This document shows, piece by piece, positions 33,588 through 41,602 of a stretch of 64,000 nt of DNA. Each line of letters starts with the position of its first letter. Within the stretch, counting starts at the first letter, position 1. A program made the position numbers and the translations under genes. The notes under the pieces were generated by a model. That model was not told where the DNA came from, searched no databases, and saw only the letters and a list, made by a program, of their open reading frames with translations. This stretch comes from CAZEDM01 sp964511075 (GTDB lineage Bacteria > Zixibacteria > MSB-5A5 > RBG-16-43-9): NCBI GenBank assembly GCA_964511075.1, contig CAZEDM010000005.1, forward strand, positions 124,001-188,000, given 5' to 3'.

Positions 33588-34028
33588 TTATTTTTTACTT
33601 ACACTATTTAGCAATGTCAAATAAGCCGCAAAAATCGTGGTCAACAATTGTAGAAACGGGGATATAAATATCATCAGAGCCAGCCAGCCGATAAAGCTGA
33701 TTCTTGGGTTATAAAGGATTAAGGGAATCCCGAAATTCTTGAAATCGTATCCTAGGGTGAAAAGCAATTTAATCGTGGGCACCCAGAGAACAGCCATCAC
33801 TATGAAAGTGAAAAGAGAAGTGGTGATGGCATAATGTAAAACTTTTTTGAGAACATCCCCCGGGACTTCATAAAGCAGAGTTATTCTCCTGGCAATATAC
33901 CATCCGACTACAAACCCGAATAATATGCAGAAGATCGGGACGCCCATTCCCATGCCAACGCAGATTAAATCGAGAAATACAAAAATTAATAAGACAATTT
34001 TTGAGTTCAGTCTAAAAAGTCTGTCCAT
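33588..34028 (-). CDS. Four-span membrane protein of unknown function
   Basis: This 146-residue protein has four predicted membrane segments (about 10-27, 28-47, 70-92 and 110-135) and basic cytoplasmic loops. It shows no motif I recognise. It starts 3 bases after the stop of the epimerase gene on the same strand, so the two are co-transcribed. It could be a small transport or quality-control partner, but nothing in the sequence says which. Confidence 0.7.
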   Translation of the reverse strand: MDRLFRLNSKIVLLIFVFLDLICVGMGMGVPIFCILFGFVVGWYIARRITLLYEVPGDVLKKVLHYAITTSLFTFIVMAVLWVPTIKLLFTLGYDFKNFGIPLILYNPRISFIGWLALMIFISPFLQLLTTIFAAYLTLLNSVSKK

Positions 34029-34031
34029 AGC

Positions 34032-35009
34032 CTACTCTCGAAATGATGCTATCGCCTCCTCCAGTGCAATTTTAACTGGAGTATAAGTTATGCCCAATTC
34101 TTTTTCAGCTTTGATCCCATCAAACCTGGTGCCTTCTTTCATCGTCCTCATCTGATCAACAGACATACCCCAGAGGGGCGGTCTTTTTACGATATTGGCT
34201 AAAAAAGTTAGAAGTATAGAGTTTACCATAACCAGAGAACCAGGCAGGCTTATTCTGGGCAGGGGAACACCTGAGATCTCACTTACCATCTTGTTTATCT
34301 CTCCAAACGTCAGTTGATATTTCCCCACTAAGTATTTCTCGCCGATATTGTTCTCCTTCTCAGTTGCTCTTATGATAGTCTCAGCCACATCTTTCACATA
34401 CACAAAAGTGAAAAAGGAATTAACGAATACCGTAGCAGGTAACCGCCGATAGATCAGATCTTTGATATATTTGCCAGTGGTTTTTGGGTCTCCCGGACCT
34501 AAGACCGCACCTGGGTATACCATAACCAGAGGCAATTTATCTTTCTCATAAAGCTCCCAGGCAATAAGGTCACCCTCATATTTGGTTCGGAAATACTCGC
34601 TGAAGCGAACCGGACCAACCTCACTTTCCTCAGTGAAAGGACAATCCTTAGGTTTACCGTAAATCCCCGCTGTGCTGACATGCACCACCTTGGAGATACC
34701 CGTTTCCAGAGCACATTCCATCGCATTTCGTGTACCTTTTATATTGACCTCTGTATAGATTTGCTTATCAGGCTCCCAGAAGGAGTAGAGATTAGCTAAG
34801 TTGATCACCGCATCGCAACCCCTCATCCCCTCAAGTATAGACTTTTTATCAGTTACATCTCCAATAATGATACTGGCTCCAGACCCTTGCAGAAGATCAG
34901 TTTTGCTTTCCTTCCTGACCAGACAGTTAAGCTTATGTTCTGTTTGAGCTAATCTTTTAATTAAATGAGTTCCAATGAATCCCGTAGCCCCGGTGATGAA
35001 AAGTTTCAT
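34032..35009 (-). CDS. NAD-dependent epimerase/dehydratase (extended SDR)
   Basis: This 325-residue protein has a Rossmann fold with FITGATGFIGTHLIKRL, INLANLYSFWEP, VHVSTAGIYG and the catalytic Y-x-x-x-K in FRTKYEGD. VYPGAVLGPGDP and the substrate-binding half follow. It belongs to the extended SDR group that includes dihydroflavonol-reductase-like and HpnA-like sugar epimerases; the substrate cannot be set. The start is placed at ATG 35009, with GGGAG five bases upstream. The GTG at 35015 lies inside that site. It is upstream of the four-span membrane gene and downstream of a second SDR gene. Confidence 0.88.
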   Translation of the reverse strand: MKLFITGATGFIGTHLIKRLAQTEHKLNCLVRKESKTDLLQGSGASIIIGDVTDKKSILEGMRGCDAVINLANLYSFWEPDKQIYTEVNIKGTRNAMECALETGISKVVHVSTAGIYGKPKDCPFTEESEVGPVRFSEYFRTKYEGDLIAWELYEKDKLPLVMVYPGAVLGPGDPKTTGKYIKDLIYRRLPATVFVNSFFTFVYVKDVAETIIRATEKENNIGEKYLVGKYQLTFGEINKMVSEISGVPLPRISLPGSLVMVNSILLTFLANIVKRPPLWGMSVDQMRTMKEGTRFDGIKAEKELGITYTPVKIALEEAIASFRE

Positions 35010-35098
35010 TTTCACTCCCTTAATTGTTATCTCTTAGTGCGGTTCTTTCAGGATCGCTTAGCAAATAGAGACATATGTTATGCTTCTCTAAAATCTCA

Positions 35099-35866
35099 TT
35101 ACTTGGCTGTATATCCTCCATCAATCACCAGCTCGCTGCCGGTAACGAATTTGGATTCATCTGAGGCAAAATAGAGGATACCATTAGATATATCCTCCGT
35201 CTCACCAATATGTCCTATTGGCTGTAAACTGTCCAGCATTTTTCTTCCTGCCTCCACATCCCCCTGAGATCTTAAGAAGTTTTCCAGCATAGGAGTCCAG
35301 ATAAAACCAGGATGGACTGAGTTGACCCTGATTTTATCCTTGGCATAAAGAAAGGCATCTGTTTTGGTCATAATTCTCACCGCTCCTTTGGAAGCATGAT
35401 AGGGAGGCACATCTGGCGCACTCACAATCCCATAAATGGAAGAAAGATTGATAATGCTACCACCACCAGCTCTTCTCATATAGGGTATTGTATGTTTGGT
35501 GCAGAAAAAGACCCCTTTGACATTGACTGCCATAACCCTATCCCACTCCTCCTCTGTCAGTTCATCCGTGGGTTTGCTGGGCCCGGCAATGCCGGCATTA
35601 TTGACCAAAACACCTATTTTGCCAAAGGTCTGGTTAATCTCAGAGAATACTTTCTGAACCTCTTTTTCATTCGAGACATCCAGATGCCAGAATCTGGCAA
35701 TCCCACCAAAGCTTTTGATCTCATCAACCACTTTCTGCCCCTCTCTGTCCAGAATATCAGTAACCACAACCTTCGCCCCCTCTTGGGCTAAAAGGATGCA
35801 GGTGGCTTTACCAATTCCCAATGAGCCGCCTGTCACGATAGCAACTTTATTTTCTACTCTACCCAT
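35099..35866 (-). CDS. Classical short-chain dehydrogenase/reductase
   Basis: This 255-residue protein has T-G-x3-G-x-G as VTGGSLGIGKAT, the NNAGIAGPS motif, the catalytic Ser in SIINLSSIYG, and Y-x-x-x-K as YHASKGAV. It ends SELVIDGGYTAK, typical of classical SDRs that use NAD(P)H on alcohols or ketones (cyclopentanol-dehydrogenase or 3-oxoacyl-reductase-like). AAGGAGGTG lies just upstream of the ATG. The specific substrate is unknown. Confidence 0.9.
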   Translation of the reverse strand: MGRVENKVAIVTGGSLGIGKATCILLAQEGAKVVVTDILDREGQKVVDEIKSFGGIARFWHLDVSNEKEVQKVFSEINQTFGKIGVLVNNAGIAGPSKPTDELTEEEWDRVMAVNVKGVFFCTKHTIPYMRRAGGGSIINLSSIYGIVSAPDVPPYHASKGAVRIMTKTDAFLYAKDKIRVNSVHPGFIWTPMLENFLRSQGDVEAGRKMLDSLQPIGHIGETEDISNGILYFASDESKFVTGSELVIDGGYTAK

Positions 35867-35936
35867 TCACACCTCCTTGTCAGATTAAAGCTTTGACAGT
35901 CGAAGGATACAAATTTTGCTCTGAGAATTTCATACC

Positions 35937-37241
35937 CTACTTGAAAAAAGGTCGAATCACCCTGCCTGTAAATTTACGGTAAATTACCTCAATGGCGAAA
36001 GCCAGTCCGAGCATGAAAAGAAGAACCCAAAGATTGTTCTTCGATTCCCTGACTGTCTGCCAGATCAACAAGCCTAATGCTGCGATACAGATAACTATAC
36101 CAGATCCCGAAATCCATCTATGGCTTTTCGTCTTTATATAAAGACGAAAATTGGAACCGTTCACAGCCGCAAAGACCAGTAAAAATCCGCAGCTTCCCAT
36201 CATGGAAATGCTGGATAGATCGAACAGGTTGGCTATCAGCAGGGTCAAGGCAGAGGTAATAAAAAGACCTTCCACAGGACGATTCCATATCTTCTTCTCC
36301 AATTCCTCGGGCAGTTCTCCCTCCTTGGCGATTATGTAGCTGATGCGAGAAGCCCCATACAGGGTAGCATTGATCGCCGAGGAGGTGGACAAAAGGGCTG
36401 CGATGGCGATAAGGGTAAAACCAAAAGTTCCCATAAAGGGTTTGGAAGCAACTGCCAGCGCATAATCCTTGGCTCCCACAATCTGACTTATAGGCAGATT
36501 CCCCACTGCCACGATGGAGATGAGAACATATAATACAATGACAAACCCGACTGCAGAATAATAAGCACGGGGAAGGGTCTTCCGGGGATCTTTTACCTCT
36601 CCAGCGGTATTGGCAATTAGCTCAAAACCCTCATAGGCCAGAAAAATAATCATCCCGCCAGCTATCAGCTGCAGTGAGGTAGACCAGGTGGATAGCTGCA
36701 ATCGCTGAATCTCTATGCTTCGGAAGCCCGTTACAATGAAGAGGACCAGGATGGCAATTTTGAATCCCACTATCCACTCCTCAGCCTCGCCTATGACCCT
36801 GGCCTGTAGAATATTTAAACCGGTTAACAGGAGGATAATACCACTGGTCAATATATGTTTCCAGACCATCTGATCTGTAGCAGGGAAAAAGGTAGCACCG
36901 TAACTACCAAAAGCATAGGCATAAAGGGAAAGCATCACGATGTAGCTTAACCAGAGGAGGATATTAATTCCTCCGGTGATTAATCCGGAACCGAAGGCCT
37001 GATTCAAAAACTCGACCGTGCCTCCGGGGCTGGGATAGGTGACCGACAGCCTGGCATAAGAGTAGGATGTGATTAGAGCAACCACACCTGCCAGGGTGAA
37101 AGCAATGAAGGTCCCCCCCTCTGCCAGCTGAACCGCAAGACCAAGGACGGCAAAAATTCCGCCACCCACCATCCCTCCCACTCCTATGGAAACTACTGAC
37201 CAAAATCCAACGAACTTTCTTTTTGACCGGAAACTGCTCAA
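35937..37241 (-). CDS. APC-superfamily amino acid permease
   Basis: This 434-residue transporter has about 12 membrane spans. The first span carries VSIGVGGMVGGGIFAVLGLAV, the unwound substrate-binding helix of the APC fold. AYEGFELIANTAGEVKDPRKTLPRA near the middle is the typical APC loop. It likely imports amino acids or polyamines with protons. The final residues are basic. It lies 15 bases after a 60-residue membrane frame and 70 bases before the SDR gene. It may support the tryptophanase-like catabolism further upstream (inference). Confidence 0.88.
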   Translation of the reverse strand: MSSFRSKRKFVGFWSVVSIGVGGMVGGGIFAVLGLAVQLAEGGTFIAFTLAGVVALITSYSYARLSVTYPSPGGTVEFLNQAFGSGLITGGINILLWLSYIVMLSLYAYAFGSYGATFFPATDQMVWKHILTSGIILLLTGLNILQARVIGEAEEWIVGFKIAILVLFIVTGFRSIEIQRLQLSTWSTSLQLIAGGMIIFLAYEGFELIANTAGEVKDPRKTLPRAYYSAVGFVIVLYVLISIVAVGNLPISQIVGAKDYALAVASKPFMGTFGFTLIAIAALLSTSSAINATLYGASRISYIIAKEGELPEELEKKIWNRPVEGLFITSALTLLIANLFDLSSISMMGSCGFLLVFAAVNGSNFRLYIKTKSHRWISGSGIVICIAALGLLIWQTVRESKNNLWVLLFMLGLAFAIEVIYRKFTGRVIRPFFK

Positions 37242-37256
37242 GGATAAAACCTCATC

Positions 37257-37439
37257 TCAGCTAAGGTCCTCAGCATAAAAAAAGTGATCAACAAAACAGA
37301 TTAGAATTAAGGTGCTCACCGGATGAACTGCGTATTTCCCGACCGTAGACTCGAGGACCAAATTTCTGAATATCCCATTCAGTATGGTTGATATCGCAAA
37401 AACCAACCAAATTCTAAGTGCAGATTTAAGTATTTTCAT
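37257..37439 (-). pseudogene. Short membrane-protein remnant (60 residues)
   Basis: A 60-residue frame with two hydrophobic stretches (RIWLVFAISTILNGIF and HPVSTLILICF) resembles the start of longer membrane proteins in which I-L-N-G-x-x-R-x-x-x-L is followed by several more spans. Here it stops directly before the permease gene. It may be a truncated gene or a small protein in its own right. The only ribosome-site-like sequence touches the ATG. Confidence 0.35.
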
Positions 37440-37460
37440 CCTTATTTGAAAACTCTCCAG

Positions 37461-38015
37461 CTATTGATGATCCATCTGCTTACGAATCTTCTCCCTGGTT
37501 TTTTTGCCTGCTAATTTCTCACAGAGATATAAACCTAAATCTATTGAGGAGATAACGCCTCTGGCGGTAATCACATCTCCTTCATCCACAATCCTTTTAT
37601 TCACCACTTTTGAACAGAATCTTTTCAACTCCTTAAAAGCTCCAGGATGGGTGGTCGCTTTTTTCCCTTTTAGAAATCCAGCCTCACCCAAAAGCAAAGA
37701 GCCGGTGCAGACCGAGACTATGAATTTACAATCTTCTGCGGTTTTGAGCCACCTGATAAAACCTTTATCCCTGGCTAATTTTCTGGAGCCGAATCCACCC
37801 GGCACGATCACCATATCATAATTTTTGAGAGATTTGTTAACCTTGGTGGGAATGAAAACAAGGCCGGTGTTGTCCTTGATTTTTCTGGTATACGAACAGA
37901 TATCCCATTTCAGATTTTTTAAAAAGCCCATACCCTTAAGCCGGGTCAAAGGGTCATACACCCCTATAAAATCCAGGGCAGTCATTTCGTTATATATGAT
38001 AAAAGCAATTTTCAT
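37461..38015 (-). CDS. DJ-1/PfpI superfamily protein (isonitrile-hydratase-like)
   Basis: This 184-residue cytoplasmic protein has AFIIYNEMTALDFIGVYDPL at the N-terminus, VIVPGGFGSRKL, the nucleophile elbow FIVSVCTGSLLLGEAG with Cys103, and a His in KKATTHPGAF. The D-F-x-G-x-Y-D-P-L block fits the isonitrile-hydratase and AraC-N-terminal-like branch rather than PfpI proteases. Substrate is unknown. It may be co-transcribed with the ThiN-AIRS gene 45 bases upstream. Confidence 0.85.
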   Translation of the reverse strand: MKIAFIIYNEMTALDFIGVYDPLTRLKGMGFLKNLKWDICSYTRKIKDNTGLVFIPTKVNKSLKNYDMVIVPGGFGSRKLARDKGFIRWLKTAEDCKFIVSVCTGSLLLGEAGFLKGKKATTHPGAFKELKRFCSKVVNKRIVDEGDVITARGVISSIDLGLYLCEKLAGKKTREKIRKQMDHQ

Positions 38016-38060
38016 AAAGCCCCTATGATGTTATCTCAAAAAAGCTATTTACCTCCGGCT

Positions 38061-39692
38061 TTAAATCTGCTCTAACCCTTTGAAAAAAGCAGGCCAGAAG
38101 GGGTCCTGTTTGGGTATAGCTAAAGTCACGGTTTTCCCATCCAGCCTTTTCATAACCCTCTTCTTGTTCTTAAGGACTTTCCCTATGATGGATGCTTTTA
38201 TACCTATCTCTTTCAGCTTTTTAAGGACTTTCTTAGAGTGAGTAGGATTGACTGTAAGCAAAAGTGAGCCTTCGGCAATTGCTGCTACCGGGTCGATATT
38301 TAATTCCTCGCAGACGAATCTCACTTCCTCAGGATAAATAAATAATTCCTCGTCTATCTCCATCCCCACATTGCTGGCATTGGCAATCTCGAAAAGACCC
38401 CCTATAACCCCGCCTTCTGTGGCATCGTGCATCGAGGTAACCCCGCCTGTCTCCATTGCAGCCAGGCAATCCTTAACCACGGTCATCTGCTTGCAAAGCG
38501 ATTTTGCTTTTTCCACCAGCGAGGAAGGATATTTCTCCTTTAATATTTTTTCATACAAAAAGGAGAGTATTCCCACTGTCTCTATGGCTGGCCCTTTGGT
38601 CAAAATCACATCATCCCCCGGTTTTGCTCCAAGCGGAGTAACATATTCATCCTTGTCTGCTATGGAAAAAACGGTTATCCCTCCTATTAAGGGGACAGCA
38701 CCAACCGGATAATATCCTGTATGCCCTCCGACTATGGTGATCTCCAGTTCGAGCGCAGTTCTATGGATGGAATCCACGATTTCTCTGAAATCCTCATCCC
38801 TGGTCTGCGGGGGCATCAAGAGAGTATAGGTCATATATTTCGGCTTAACCCCTATCACTGCCACATCGCTTGCCCCGATATGCACGGTATACCAGCCGAA
38901 CATCTCCAGAGACTGCCCGGGTATGGTGAAAATCGGATCCTCGGCAACTACAAGCACCTTATCATCGCCGATATCGATAACCGTAGCATCCACACCAGTC
39001 AAAGGGGGGACTAAAACGCTTTTGTCCTTTTTACCTAATCTCTTCAAGATAAACTGTTCAAAACTCTCCAGGTCGATCTTCCCGATCTTGGGAAGAGGCT
39101 GAAAGCTTTGAGCATAGGATCTGGCAATCTCACAAATCTGCTCTGCTATCTTTACTGGATTTTCTCCTATCATTACTGATAAAGGCTCTTTGCCTAAAGC
39201 CTCAGTCTCATAGAATATCTTTGGGGCTTTACCTTCTGAAGACCTGATCAGTTCTTTTATCTTCCAGGGCATAGAGGCGCCCTCTTTCTCTATCACTTCT
39301 GCTGGTTCCTTTTCCCGGTCGATCACACCGAAGACCCATCCTTTAGATTTGCAGTACCCTCTCAACCACTTCATCAGAGGAGGATTGGAGGCAAAATTTA
39401 TCCCAGCCCTGACGGAGGGATCGAATTTATTCAATTCGATGATCAGCCTTGCCATGTGGCTGGAGGCGCCGAATTTTGGTCTGCCAGAGGCATAAGGCAT
39501 TCCATTCACCATAGTTATCCTGCCGTCAATAGCCAAAACATCCTCAGGAGTTTTGGGATTTGTTTTAGCATAGACCAAATTCGCCCTTACCTCCGGGATA
39601 AGAGATACAAATTCCTTACATCCCTCGATCTTCTCCAGAGCTAAAATCATTTCAGCCAAAAGCTCTGATTTTTCATCTCTTATGCTTGACAT
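38061..39692 (-). CDS. Fusion of a ThiN-type thiamine-phosphate synthase domain and an AIR-synthase/HypE-like domain
   Basis: This 543-residue protein has two domains. Residues about 10-195 look like ThiN (the archaeal-type thiamine monophosphate synthase): LIPEVRANLVYAK, DVLAIDGRITMVNGMP, PKFGASSHMARLIIEL, FDPSVRAGINFAS, and EALGKEPLSVMIGENPVKIA. Residues about 200-543 are an AIRS/HypE/ThiL-like ATP-binding domain: VIDIGDDKVLVVAEDPI, HIGASDVAVIGVKPKYM, IVGGHTGYYP, and MHDATEGGVIGGLFEIA. ThiN makes thiamine phosphate, and ThiL (an AIRS relative) phosphorylates it, so a two-step enzyme is possible. The second half also resembles HypE-like proteins of unknown role. An AAAGG precedes the ATG. 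No other thi gene is nearby. Confidence 0.78.
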   Translation of the reverse strand: MSSIRDEKSELLAEMILALEKIEGCKEFVSLIPEVRANLVYAKTNPKTPEDVLAIDGRITMVNGMPYASGRPKFGASSHMARLIIELNKFDPSVRAGINFASNPPLMKWLRGYCKSKGWVFGVIDREKEPAEVIEKEGASMPWKIKELIRSSEGKAPKIFYETEALGKEPLSVMIGENPVKIAEQICEIARSYAQSFQPLPKIGKIDLESFEQFILKRLGKKDKSVLVPPLTGVDATVIDIGDDKVLVVAEDPIFTIPGQSLEMFGWYTVHIGASDVAVIGVKPKYMTYTLLMPPQTRDEDFREIVDSIHRTALELEITIVGGHTGYYPVGAVPLIGGITVFSIADKDEYVTPLGAKPGDDVILTKGPAIETVGILSFLYEKILKEKYPSSLVEKAKSLCKQMTVVKDCLAAMETGGVTSMHDATEGGVIGGLFEIANASNVGMEIDEELFIYPEEVRFVCEELNIDPVAAIAEGSLLLTVNPTHSKKVLKKLKEIGIKASIIGKVLKNKKRVMKRLDGKTVTLAIPKQDPFWPAFFKGLEQI

Positions 39693-39739
39693 ATCTTTAC
39701 CTTTCTCTCACAGTTGCCCGATTCATTGGGGGATTTCCG

Positions 39740-39875
39740 TAGTTAGTTTTTGTCAAGTAGTCCTACAGTCAACAAGCTCACTGCCTGAGTTTGTCGAAGG
39801 GCGGACATACTTGACCTACCTGCTGAAAGCCTCGCCCTTCGACTGTAGGGGCACATTGCAATGTGCCCCTACACA
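39740..39875. repeat. Palindromic repeats between ThiN-AIRS and the tryptophanase-like gene
   Basis: A degenerate TAGGTCAAG-family element (39740-39822, ending CATACTTGACCTAC) is followed by the hairpin TGTAGGGGCACATTGC / GCAATGTGCCCCTACA (39844-39873). The hairpin may end the tryptophanase-like transcript. Confidence 0.75.
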
Positions 39876-39881
39876 GAAAAA

Positions 39882-41330
39882 CTAACAACTTGCTCCAAAA
39901 TCCTTTTTGAAAGCCTCGACCAGCTTTGCACCCCAGTTATCCAATGGAACCAACTTGCCGAAGAAAAATCTCAAAACCGGCGGCTCCTCCACGAACTTCA
40001 ATCCTTTAACCATATCCCGGTGCTGTAATAGCCAGTTCAGCCTGTCAACCACATACTCGATCTGCGACATGGTATAGACCCTTCGGGGAACTGCCAGCCG
40101 GGCTAATTCCAGGTCTGAGGCGATCTCCTCTTTTGTGTCCGGGTCACGGTCAACTGAAATCGTGCCTCTTTCCATAGTCCTCACCCCGGAGATAATATAG
40201 ATTGCAGCAGATAAAGCACCTGCTGGATACTGATTCCAGGGGATATGGGGTAAAAACAGCTTGGCATCCACATGGCAGGCAAGTCCTCCTGGAGGAGTGA
40301 CCACAGGGACTTTATGATCGATTAGCCTCTCTGCAAAATATTTTACAAACTCAGCCGCACTGCCTGCCACATTCACGTCCGTCATCTCCCTTAATCCCAC
40401 TGCCATAGCCTCGATCTCCTTGGTTGACATCCCGCCGTAGGTCAAGAACCCCTCATACACCGGAAGCCAGGGCTTTATCGCCTCGAAATATTCCTTGTTA
40501 TTGGTAGCGATGAATCCGCCTCTCACGCAACTGCTCTTTCTGCCCGAGAGATAGAAGATATCGACATAGCTCATCATCTCTGTGATTATCTCCTGAATAG
40601 ATTTATTCTCATACCCCTTTTCCCTCTTTTTGATGAAATAGGCATTCTCTGAAATCAAACTTCCGTCATACACCAACATGATATTATTGTCTGAGGCAAT
40701 CTTCTTCACCTCTTTTAAATTCTGCAGAGAGAATGGTTGTCCTCCTAAAAGATTTGTAGTTGCCTCCATCCTTATAAAGGATACTTTATCTTTCCCGTAT
40801 TTCTTTATGACATCCTTGAACTTCTGTAAATCTAAATTCCCTTTAAAAAGGTTGGTGCTCTGCGTATTTAAAGCCTCATCCGTGTAGATTTCCAAGACCC
40901 TTCCTCCGGCCAGTTCGAAATGGGCTCGGGTGGTGGTGAAATGGTAGTTCATCGGGACAACGTCCCCGGGCTTCACAAATACTTTGGCTAAGAGATGCTC
41001 AGCCGCCCTGCCCTGATGAACCGGCAGAACATATTCGAACCCCAATACATCTTTTATGGCAGAAGCCAATTTATAGAAACTCTCGCACCCGGCATAGGCA
41101 TCGTCTGAGACCATCATGGCCGCCAGCTGGTTATCGCTCATGGCATTGGTCCCGCTGTCAGTAAGCATATCCAGAAAAAGGTCTCTGGTGCGTAAAGAGA
41201 AGGTATTATACCCACCCTCTTCAATAGCCTTAAGCCTCTGGTCAGCTGGTATAAGAAAAGTCTTCTGCACAATCCTCACCTTGTGCATCTCCATAGGGAG
41301 CTCTTTACCATTGGAAAGCTTCACTATCAT
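39882..41330 (-). CDS. Tryptophanase/tyrosine phenol-lyase family PLP enzyme, divergent
   Basis: This 482-residue beta-eliminating lyase has the family signature PVHQGRAAEH near residue 103, the PLP-stacking NYHFTTTRAHFELAGG, RMEATTNLLGGQPFS, Asp222 and SENAYFIKKRE, and the PLP lysine in YLSGRKSSCVRGG (Lys265). PRRVYT near the C-terminus is the carboxylate-binding region. In TnaA and TPL the segment after Asp is D-x-x-R; here it is DGSL, so the Arg that contacts the PLP oxygen is replaced by Leu. Tryptophan, tyrosine or another beta-substituted amino acid could be the substrate. GGAGG is five bases from the ATG. A promoter is predicted upstream. I withhold tnaA because of the substitutions. 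Confidence 0.82.
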   Translation of the reverse strand: MIVKLSNGKELPMEMHKVRIVQKTFLIPADQRLKAIEEGGYNTFSLRTRDLFLDMLTDSGTNAMSDNQLAAMMVSDDAYAGCESFYKLASAIKDVLGFEYVLPVHQGRAAEHLLAKVFVKPGDVVPMNYHFTTTRAHFELAGGRVLEIYTDEALNTQSTNLFKGNLDLQKFKDVIKKYGKDKVSFIRMEATTNLLGGQPFSLQNLKEVKKIASDNNIMLVYDGSLISENAYFIKKREKGYENKSIQEIITEMMSYVDIFYLSGRKSSCVRGGFIATNNKEYFEAIKPWLPVYEGFLTYGGMSTKEIEAMAVGLREMTDVNVAGSAAEFVKYFAERLIDHKVPVVTPPGGLACHVDAKLFLPHIPWNQYPAGALSAAIYIISGVRTMERGTISVDRDPDTKEEIASDLELARLAVPRRVYTMSQIEYVVDRLNWLLQHRDMVKGLKFVEEPPVLRFFFGKLVPLDNWGAKLVEAFKKDFGASC

Positions 41331-41400
41331 TTAAACCTCCTTATATGATATATAGTTGAGTTTTAAATCATCTCTTTTATCTAAAGACATTTAAGACCTT

Positions 41401-41429
41401 AATTTATCTTTTAAATTTATAAAAATCAA
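41401..41429 (-). promoter_or_regulatory. Promoter of the tryptophanase-like gene
   Basis: On the minus strand TTGATT (41424-41429) and TAAATT (41401-41406) are 17 bases apart in an AT-rich stretch about 70 bases before the ATG. Confidence 0.45.
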
Positions 41430-41478
41430 CCATATTCTTTAATTTAAGGGACTAAAAAGCTCTGGTCTTTCTTTCTTG

Positions 41479-41593
41479 TGTAGCGGAACTCTTTAGAGTT
41501 CCATAAAAATGGAGGTCTGATCCGCCTCTGGCGGACCGCTACAAAAAATTAAGCTTCTCTCTAATTCTCTCCAGCAAGGGAGAGAGGGGATCG
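41479..41593. repeat. Nested palindromic repeat plus CTCTCCC hairpin
   Basis: Outer arms TGTAGCGG and CCGCTACA (41479-41543) enclose GGAACTCTTTAGAGTTCC and a second hairpin around CCGCCTCTGGCGG. A CTCTCC-N-GGGAGAG element (41551-41593) follows, directly after the stop of the oxidoreductase gene. Confidence 0.82.
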
Positions 41594-41602
41594 TCTCACA
41601 TC

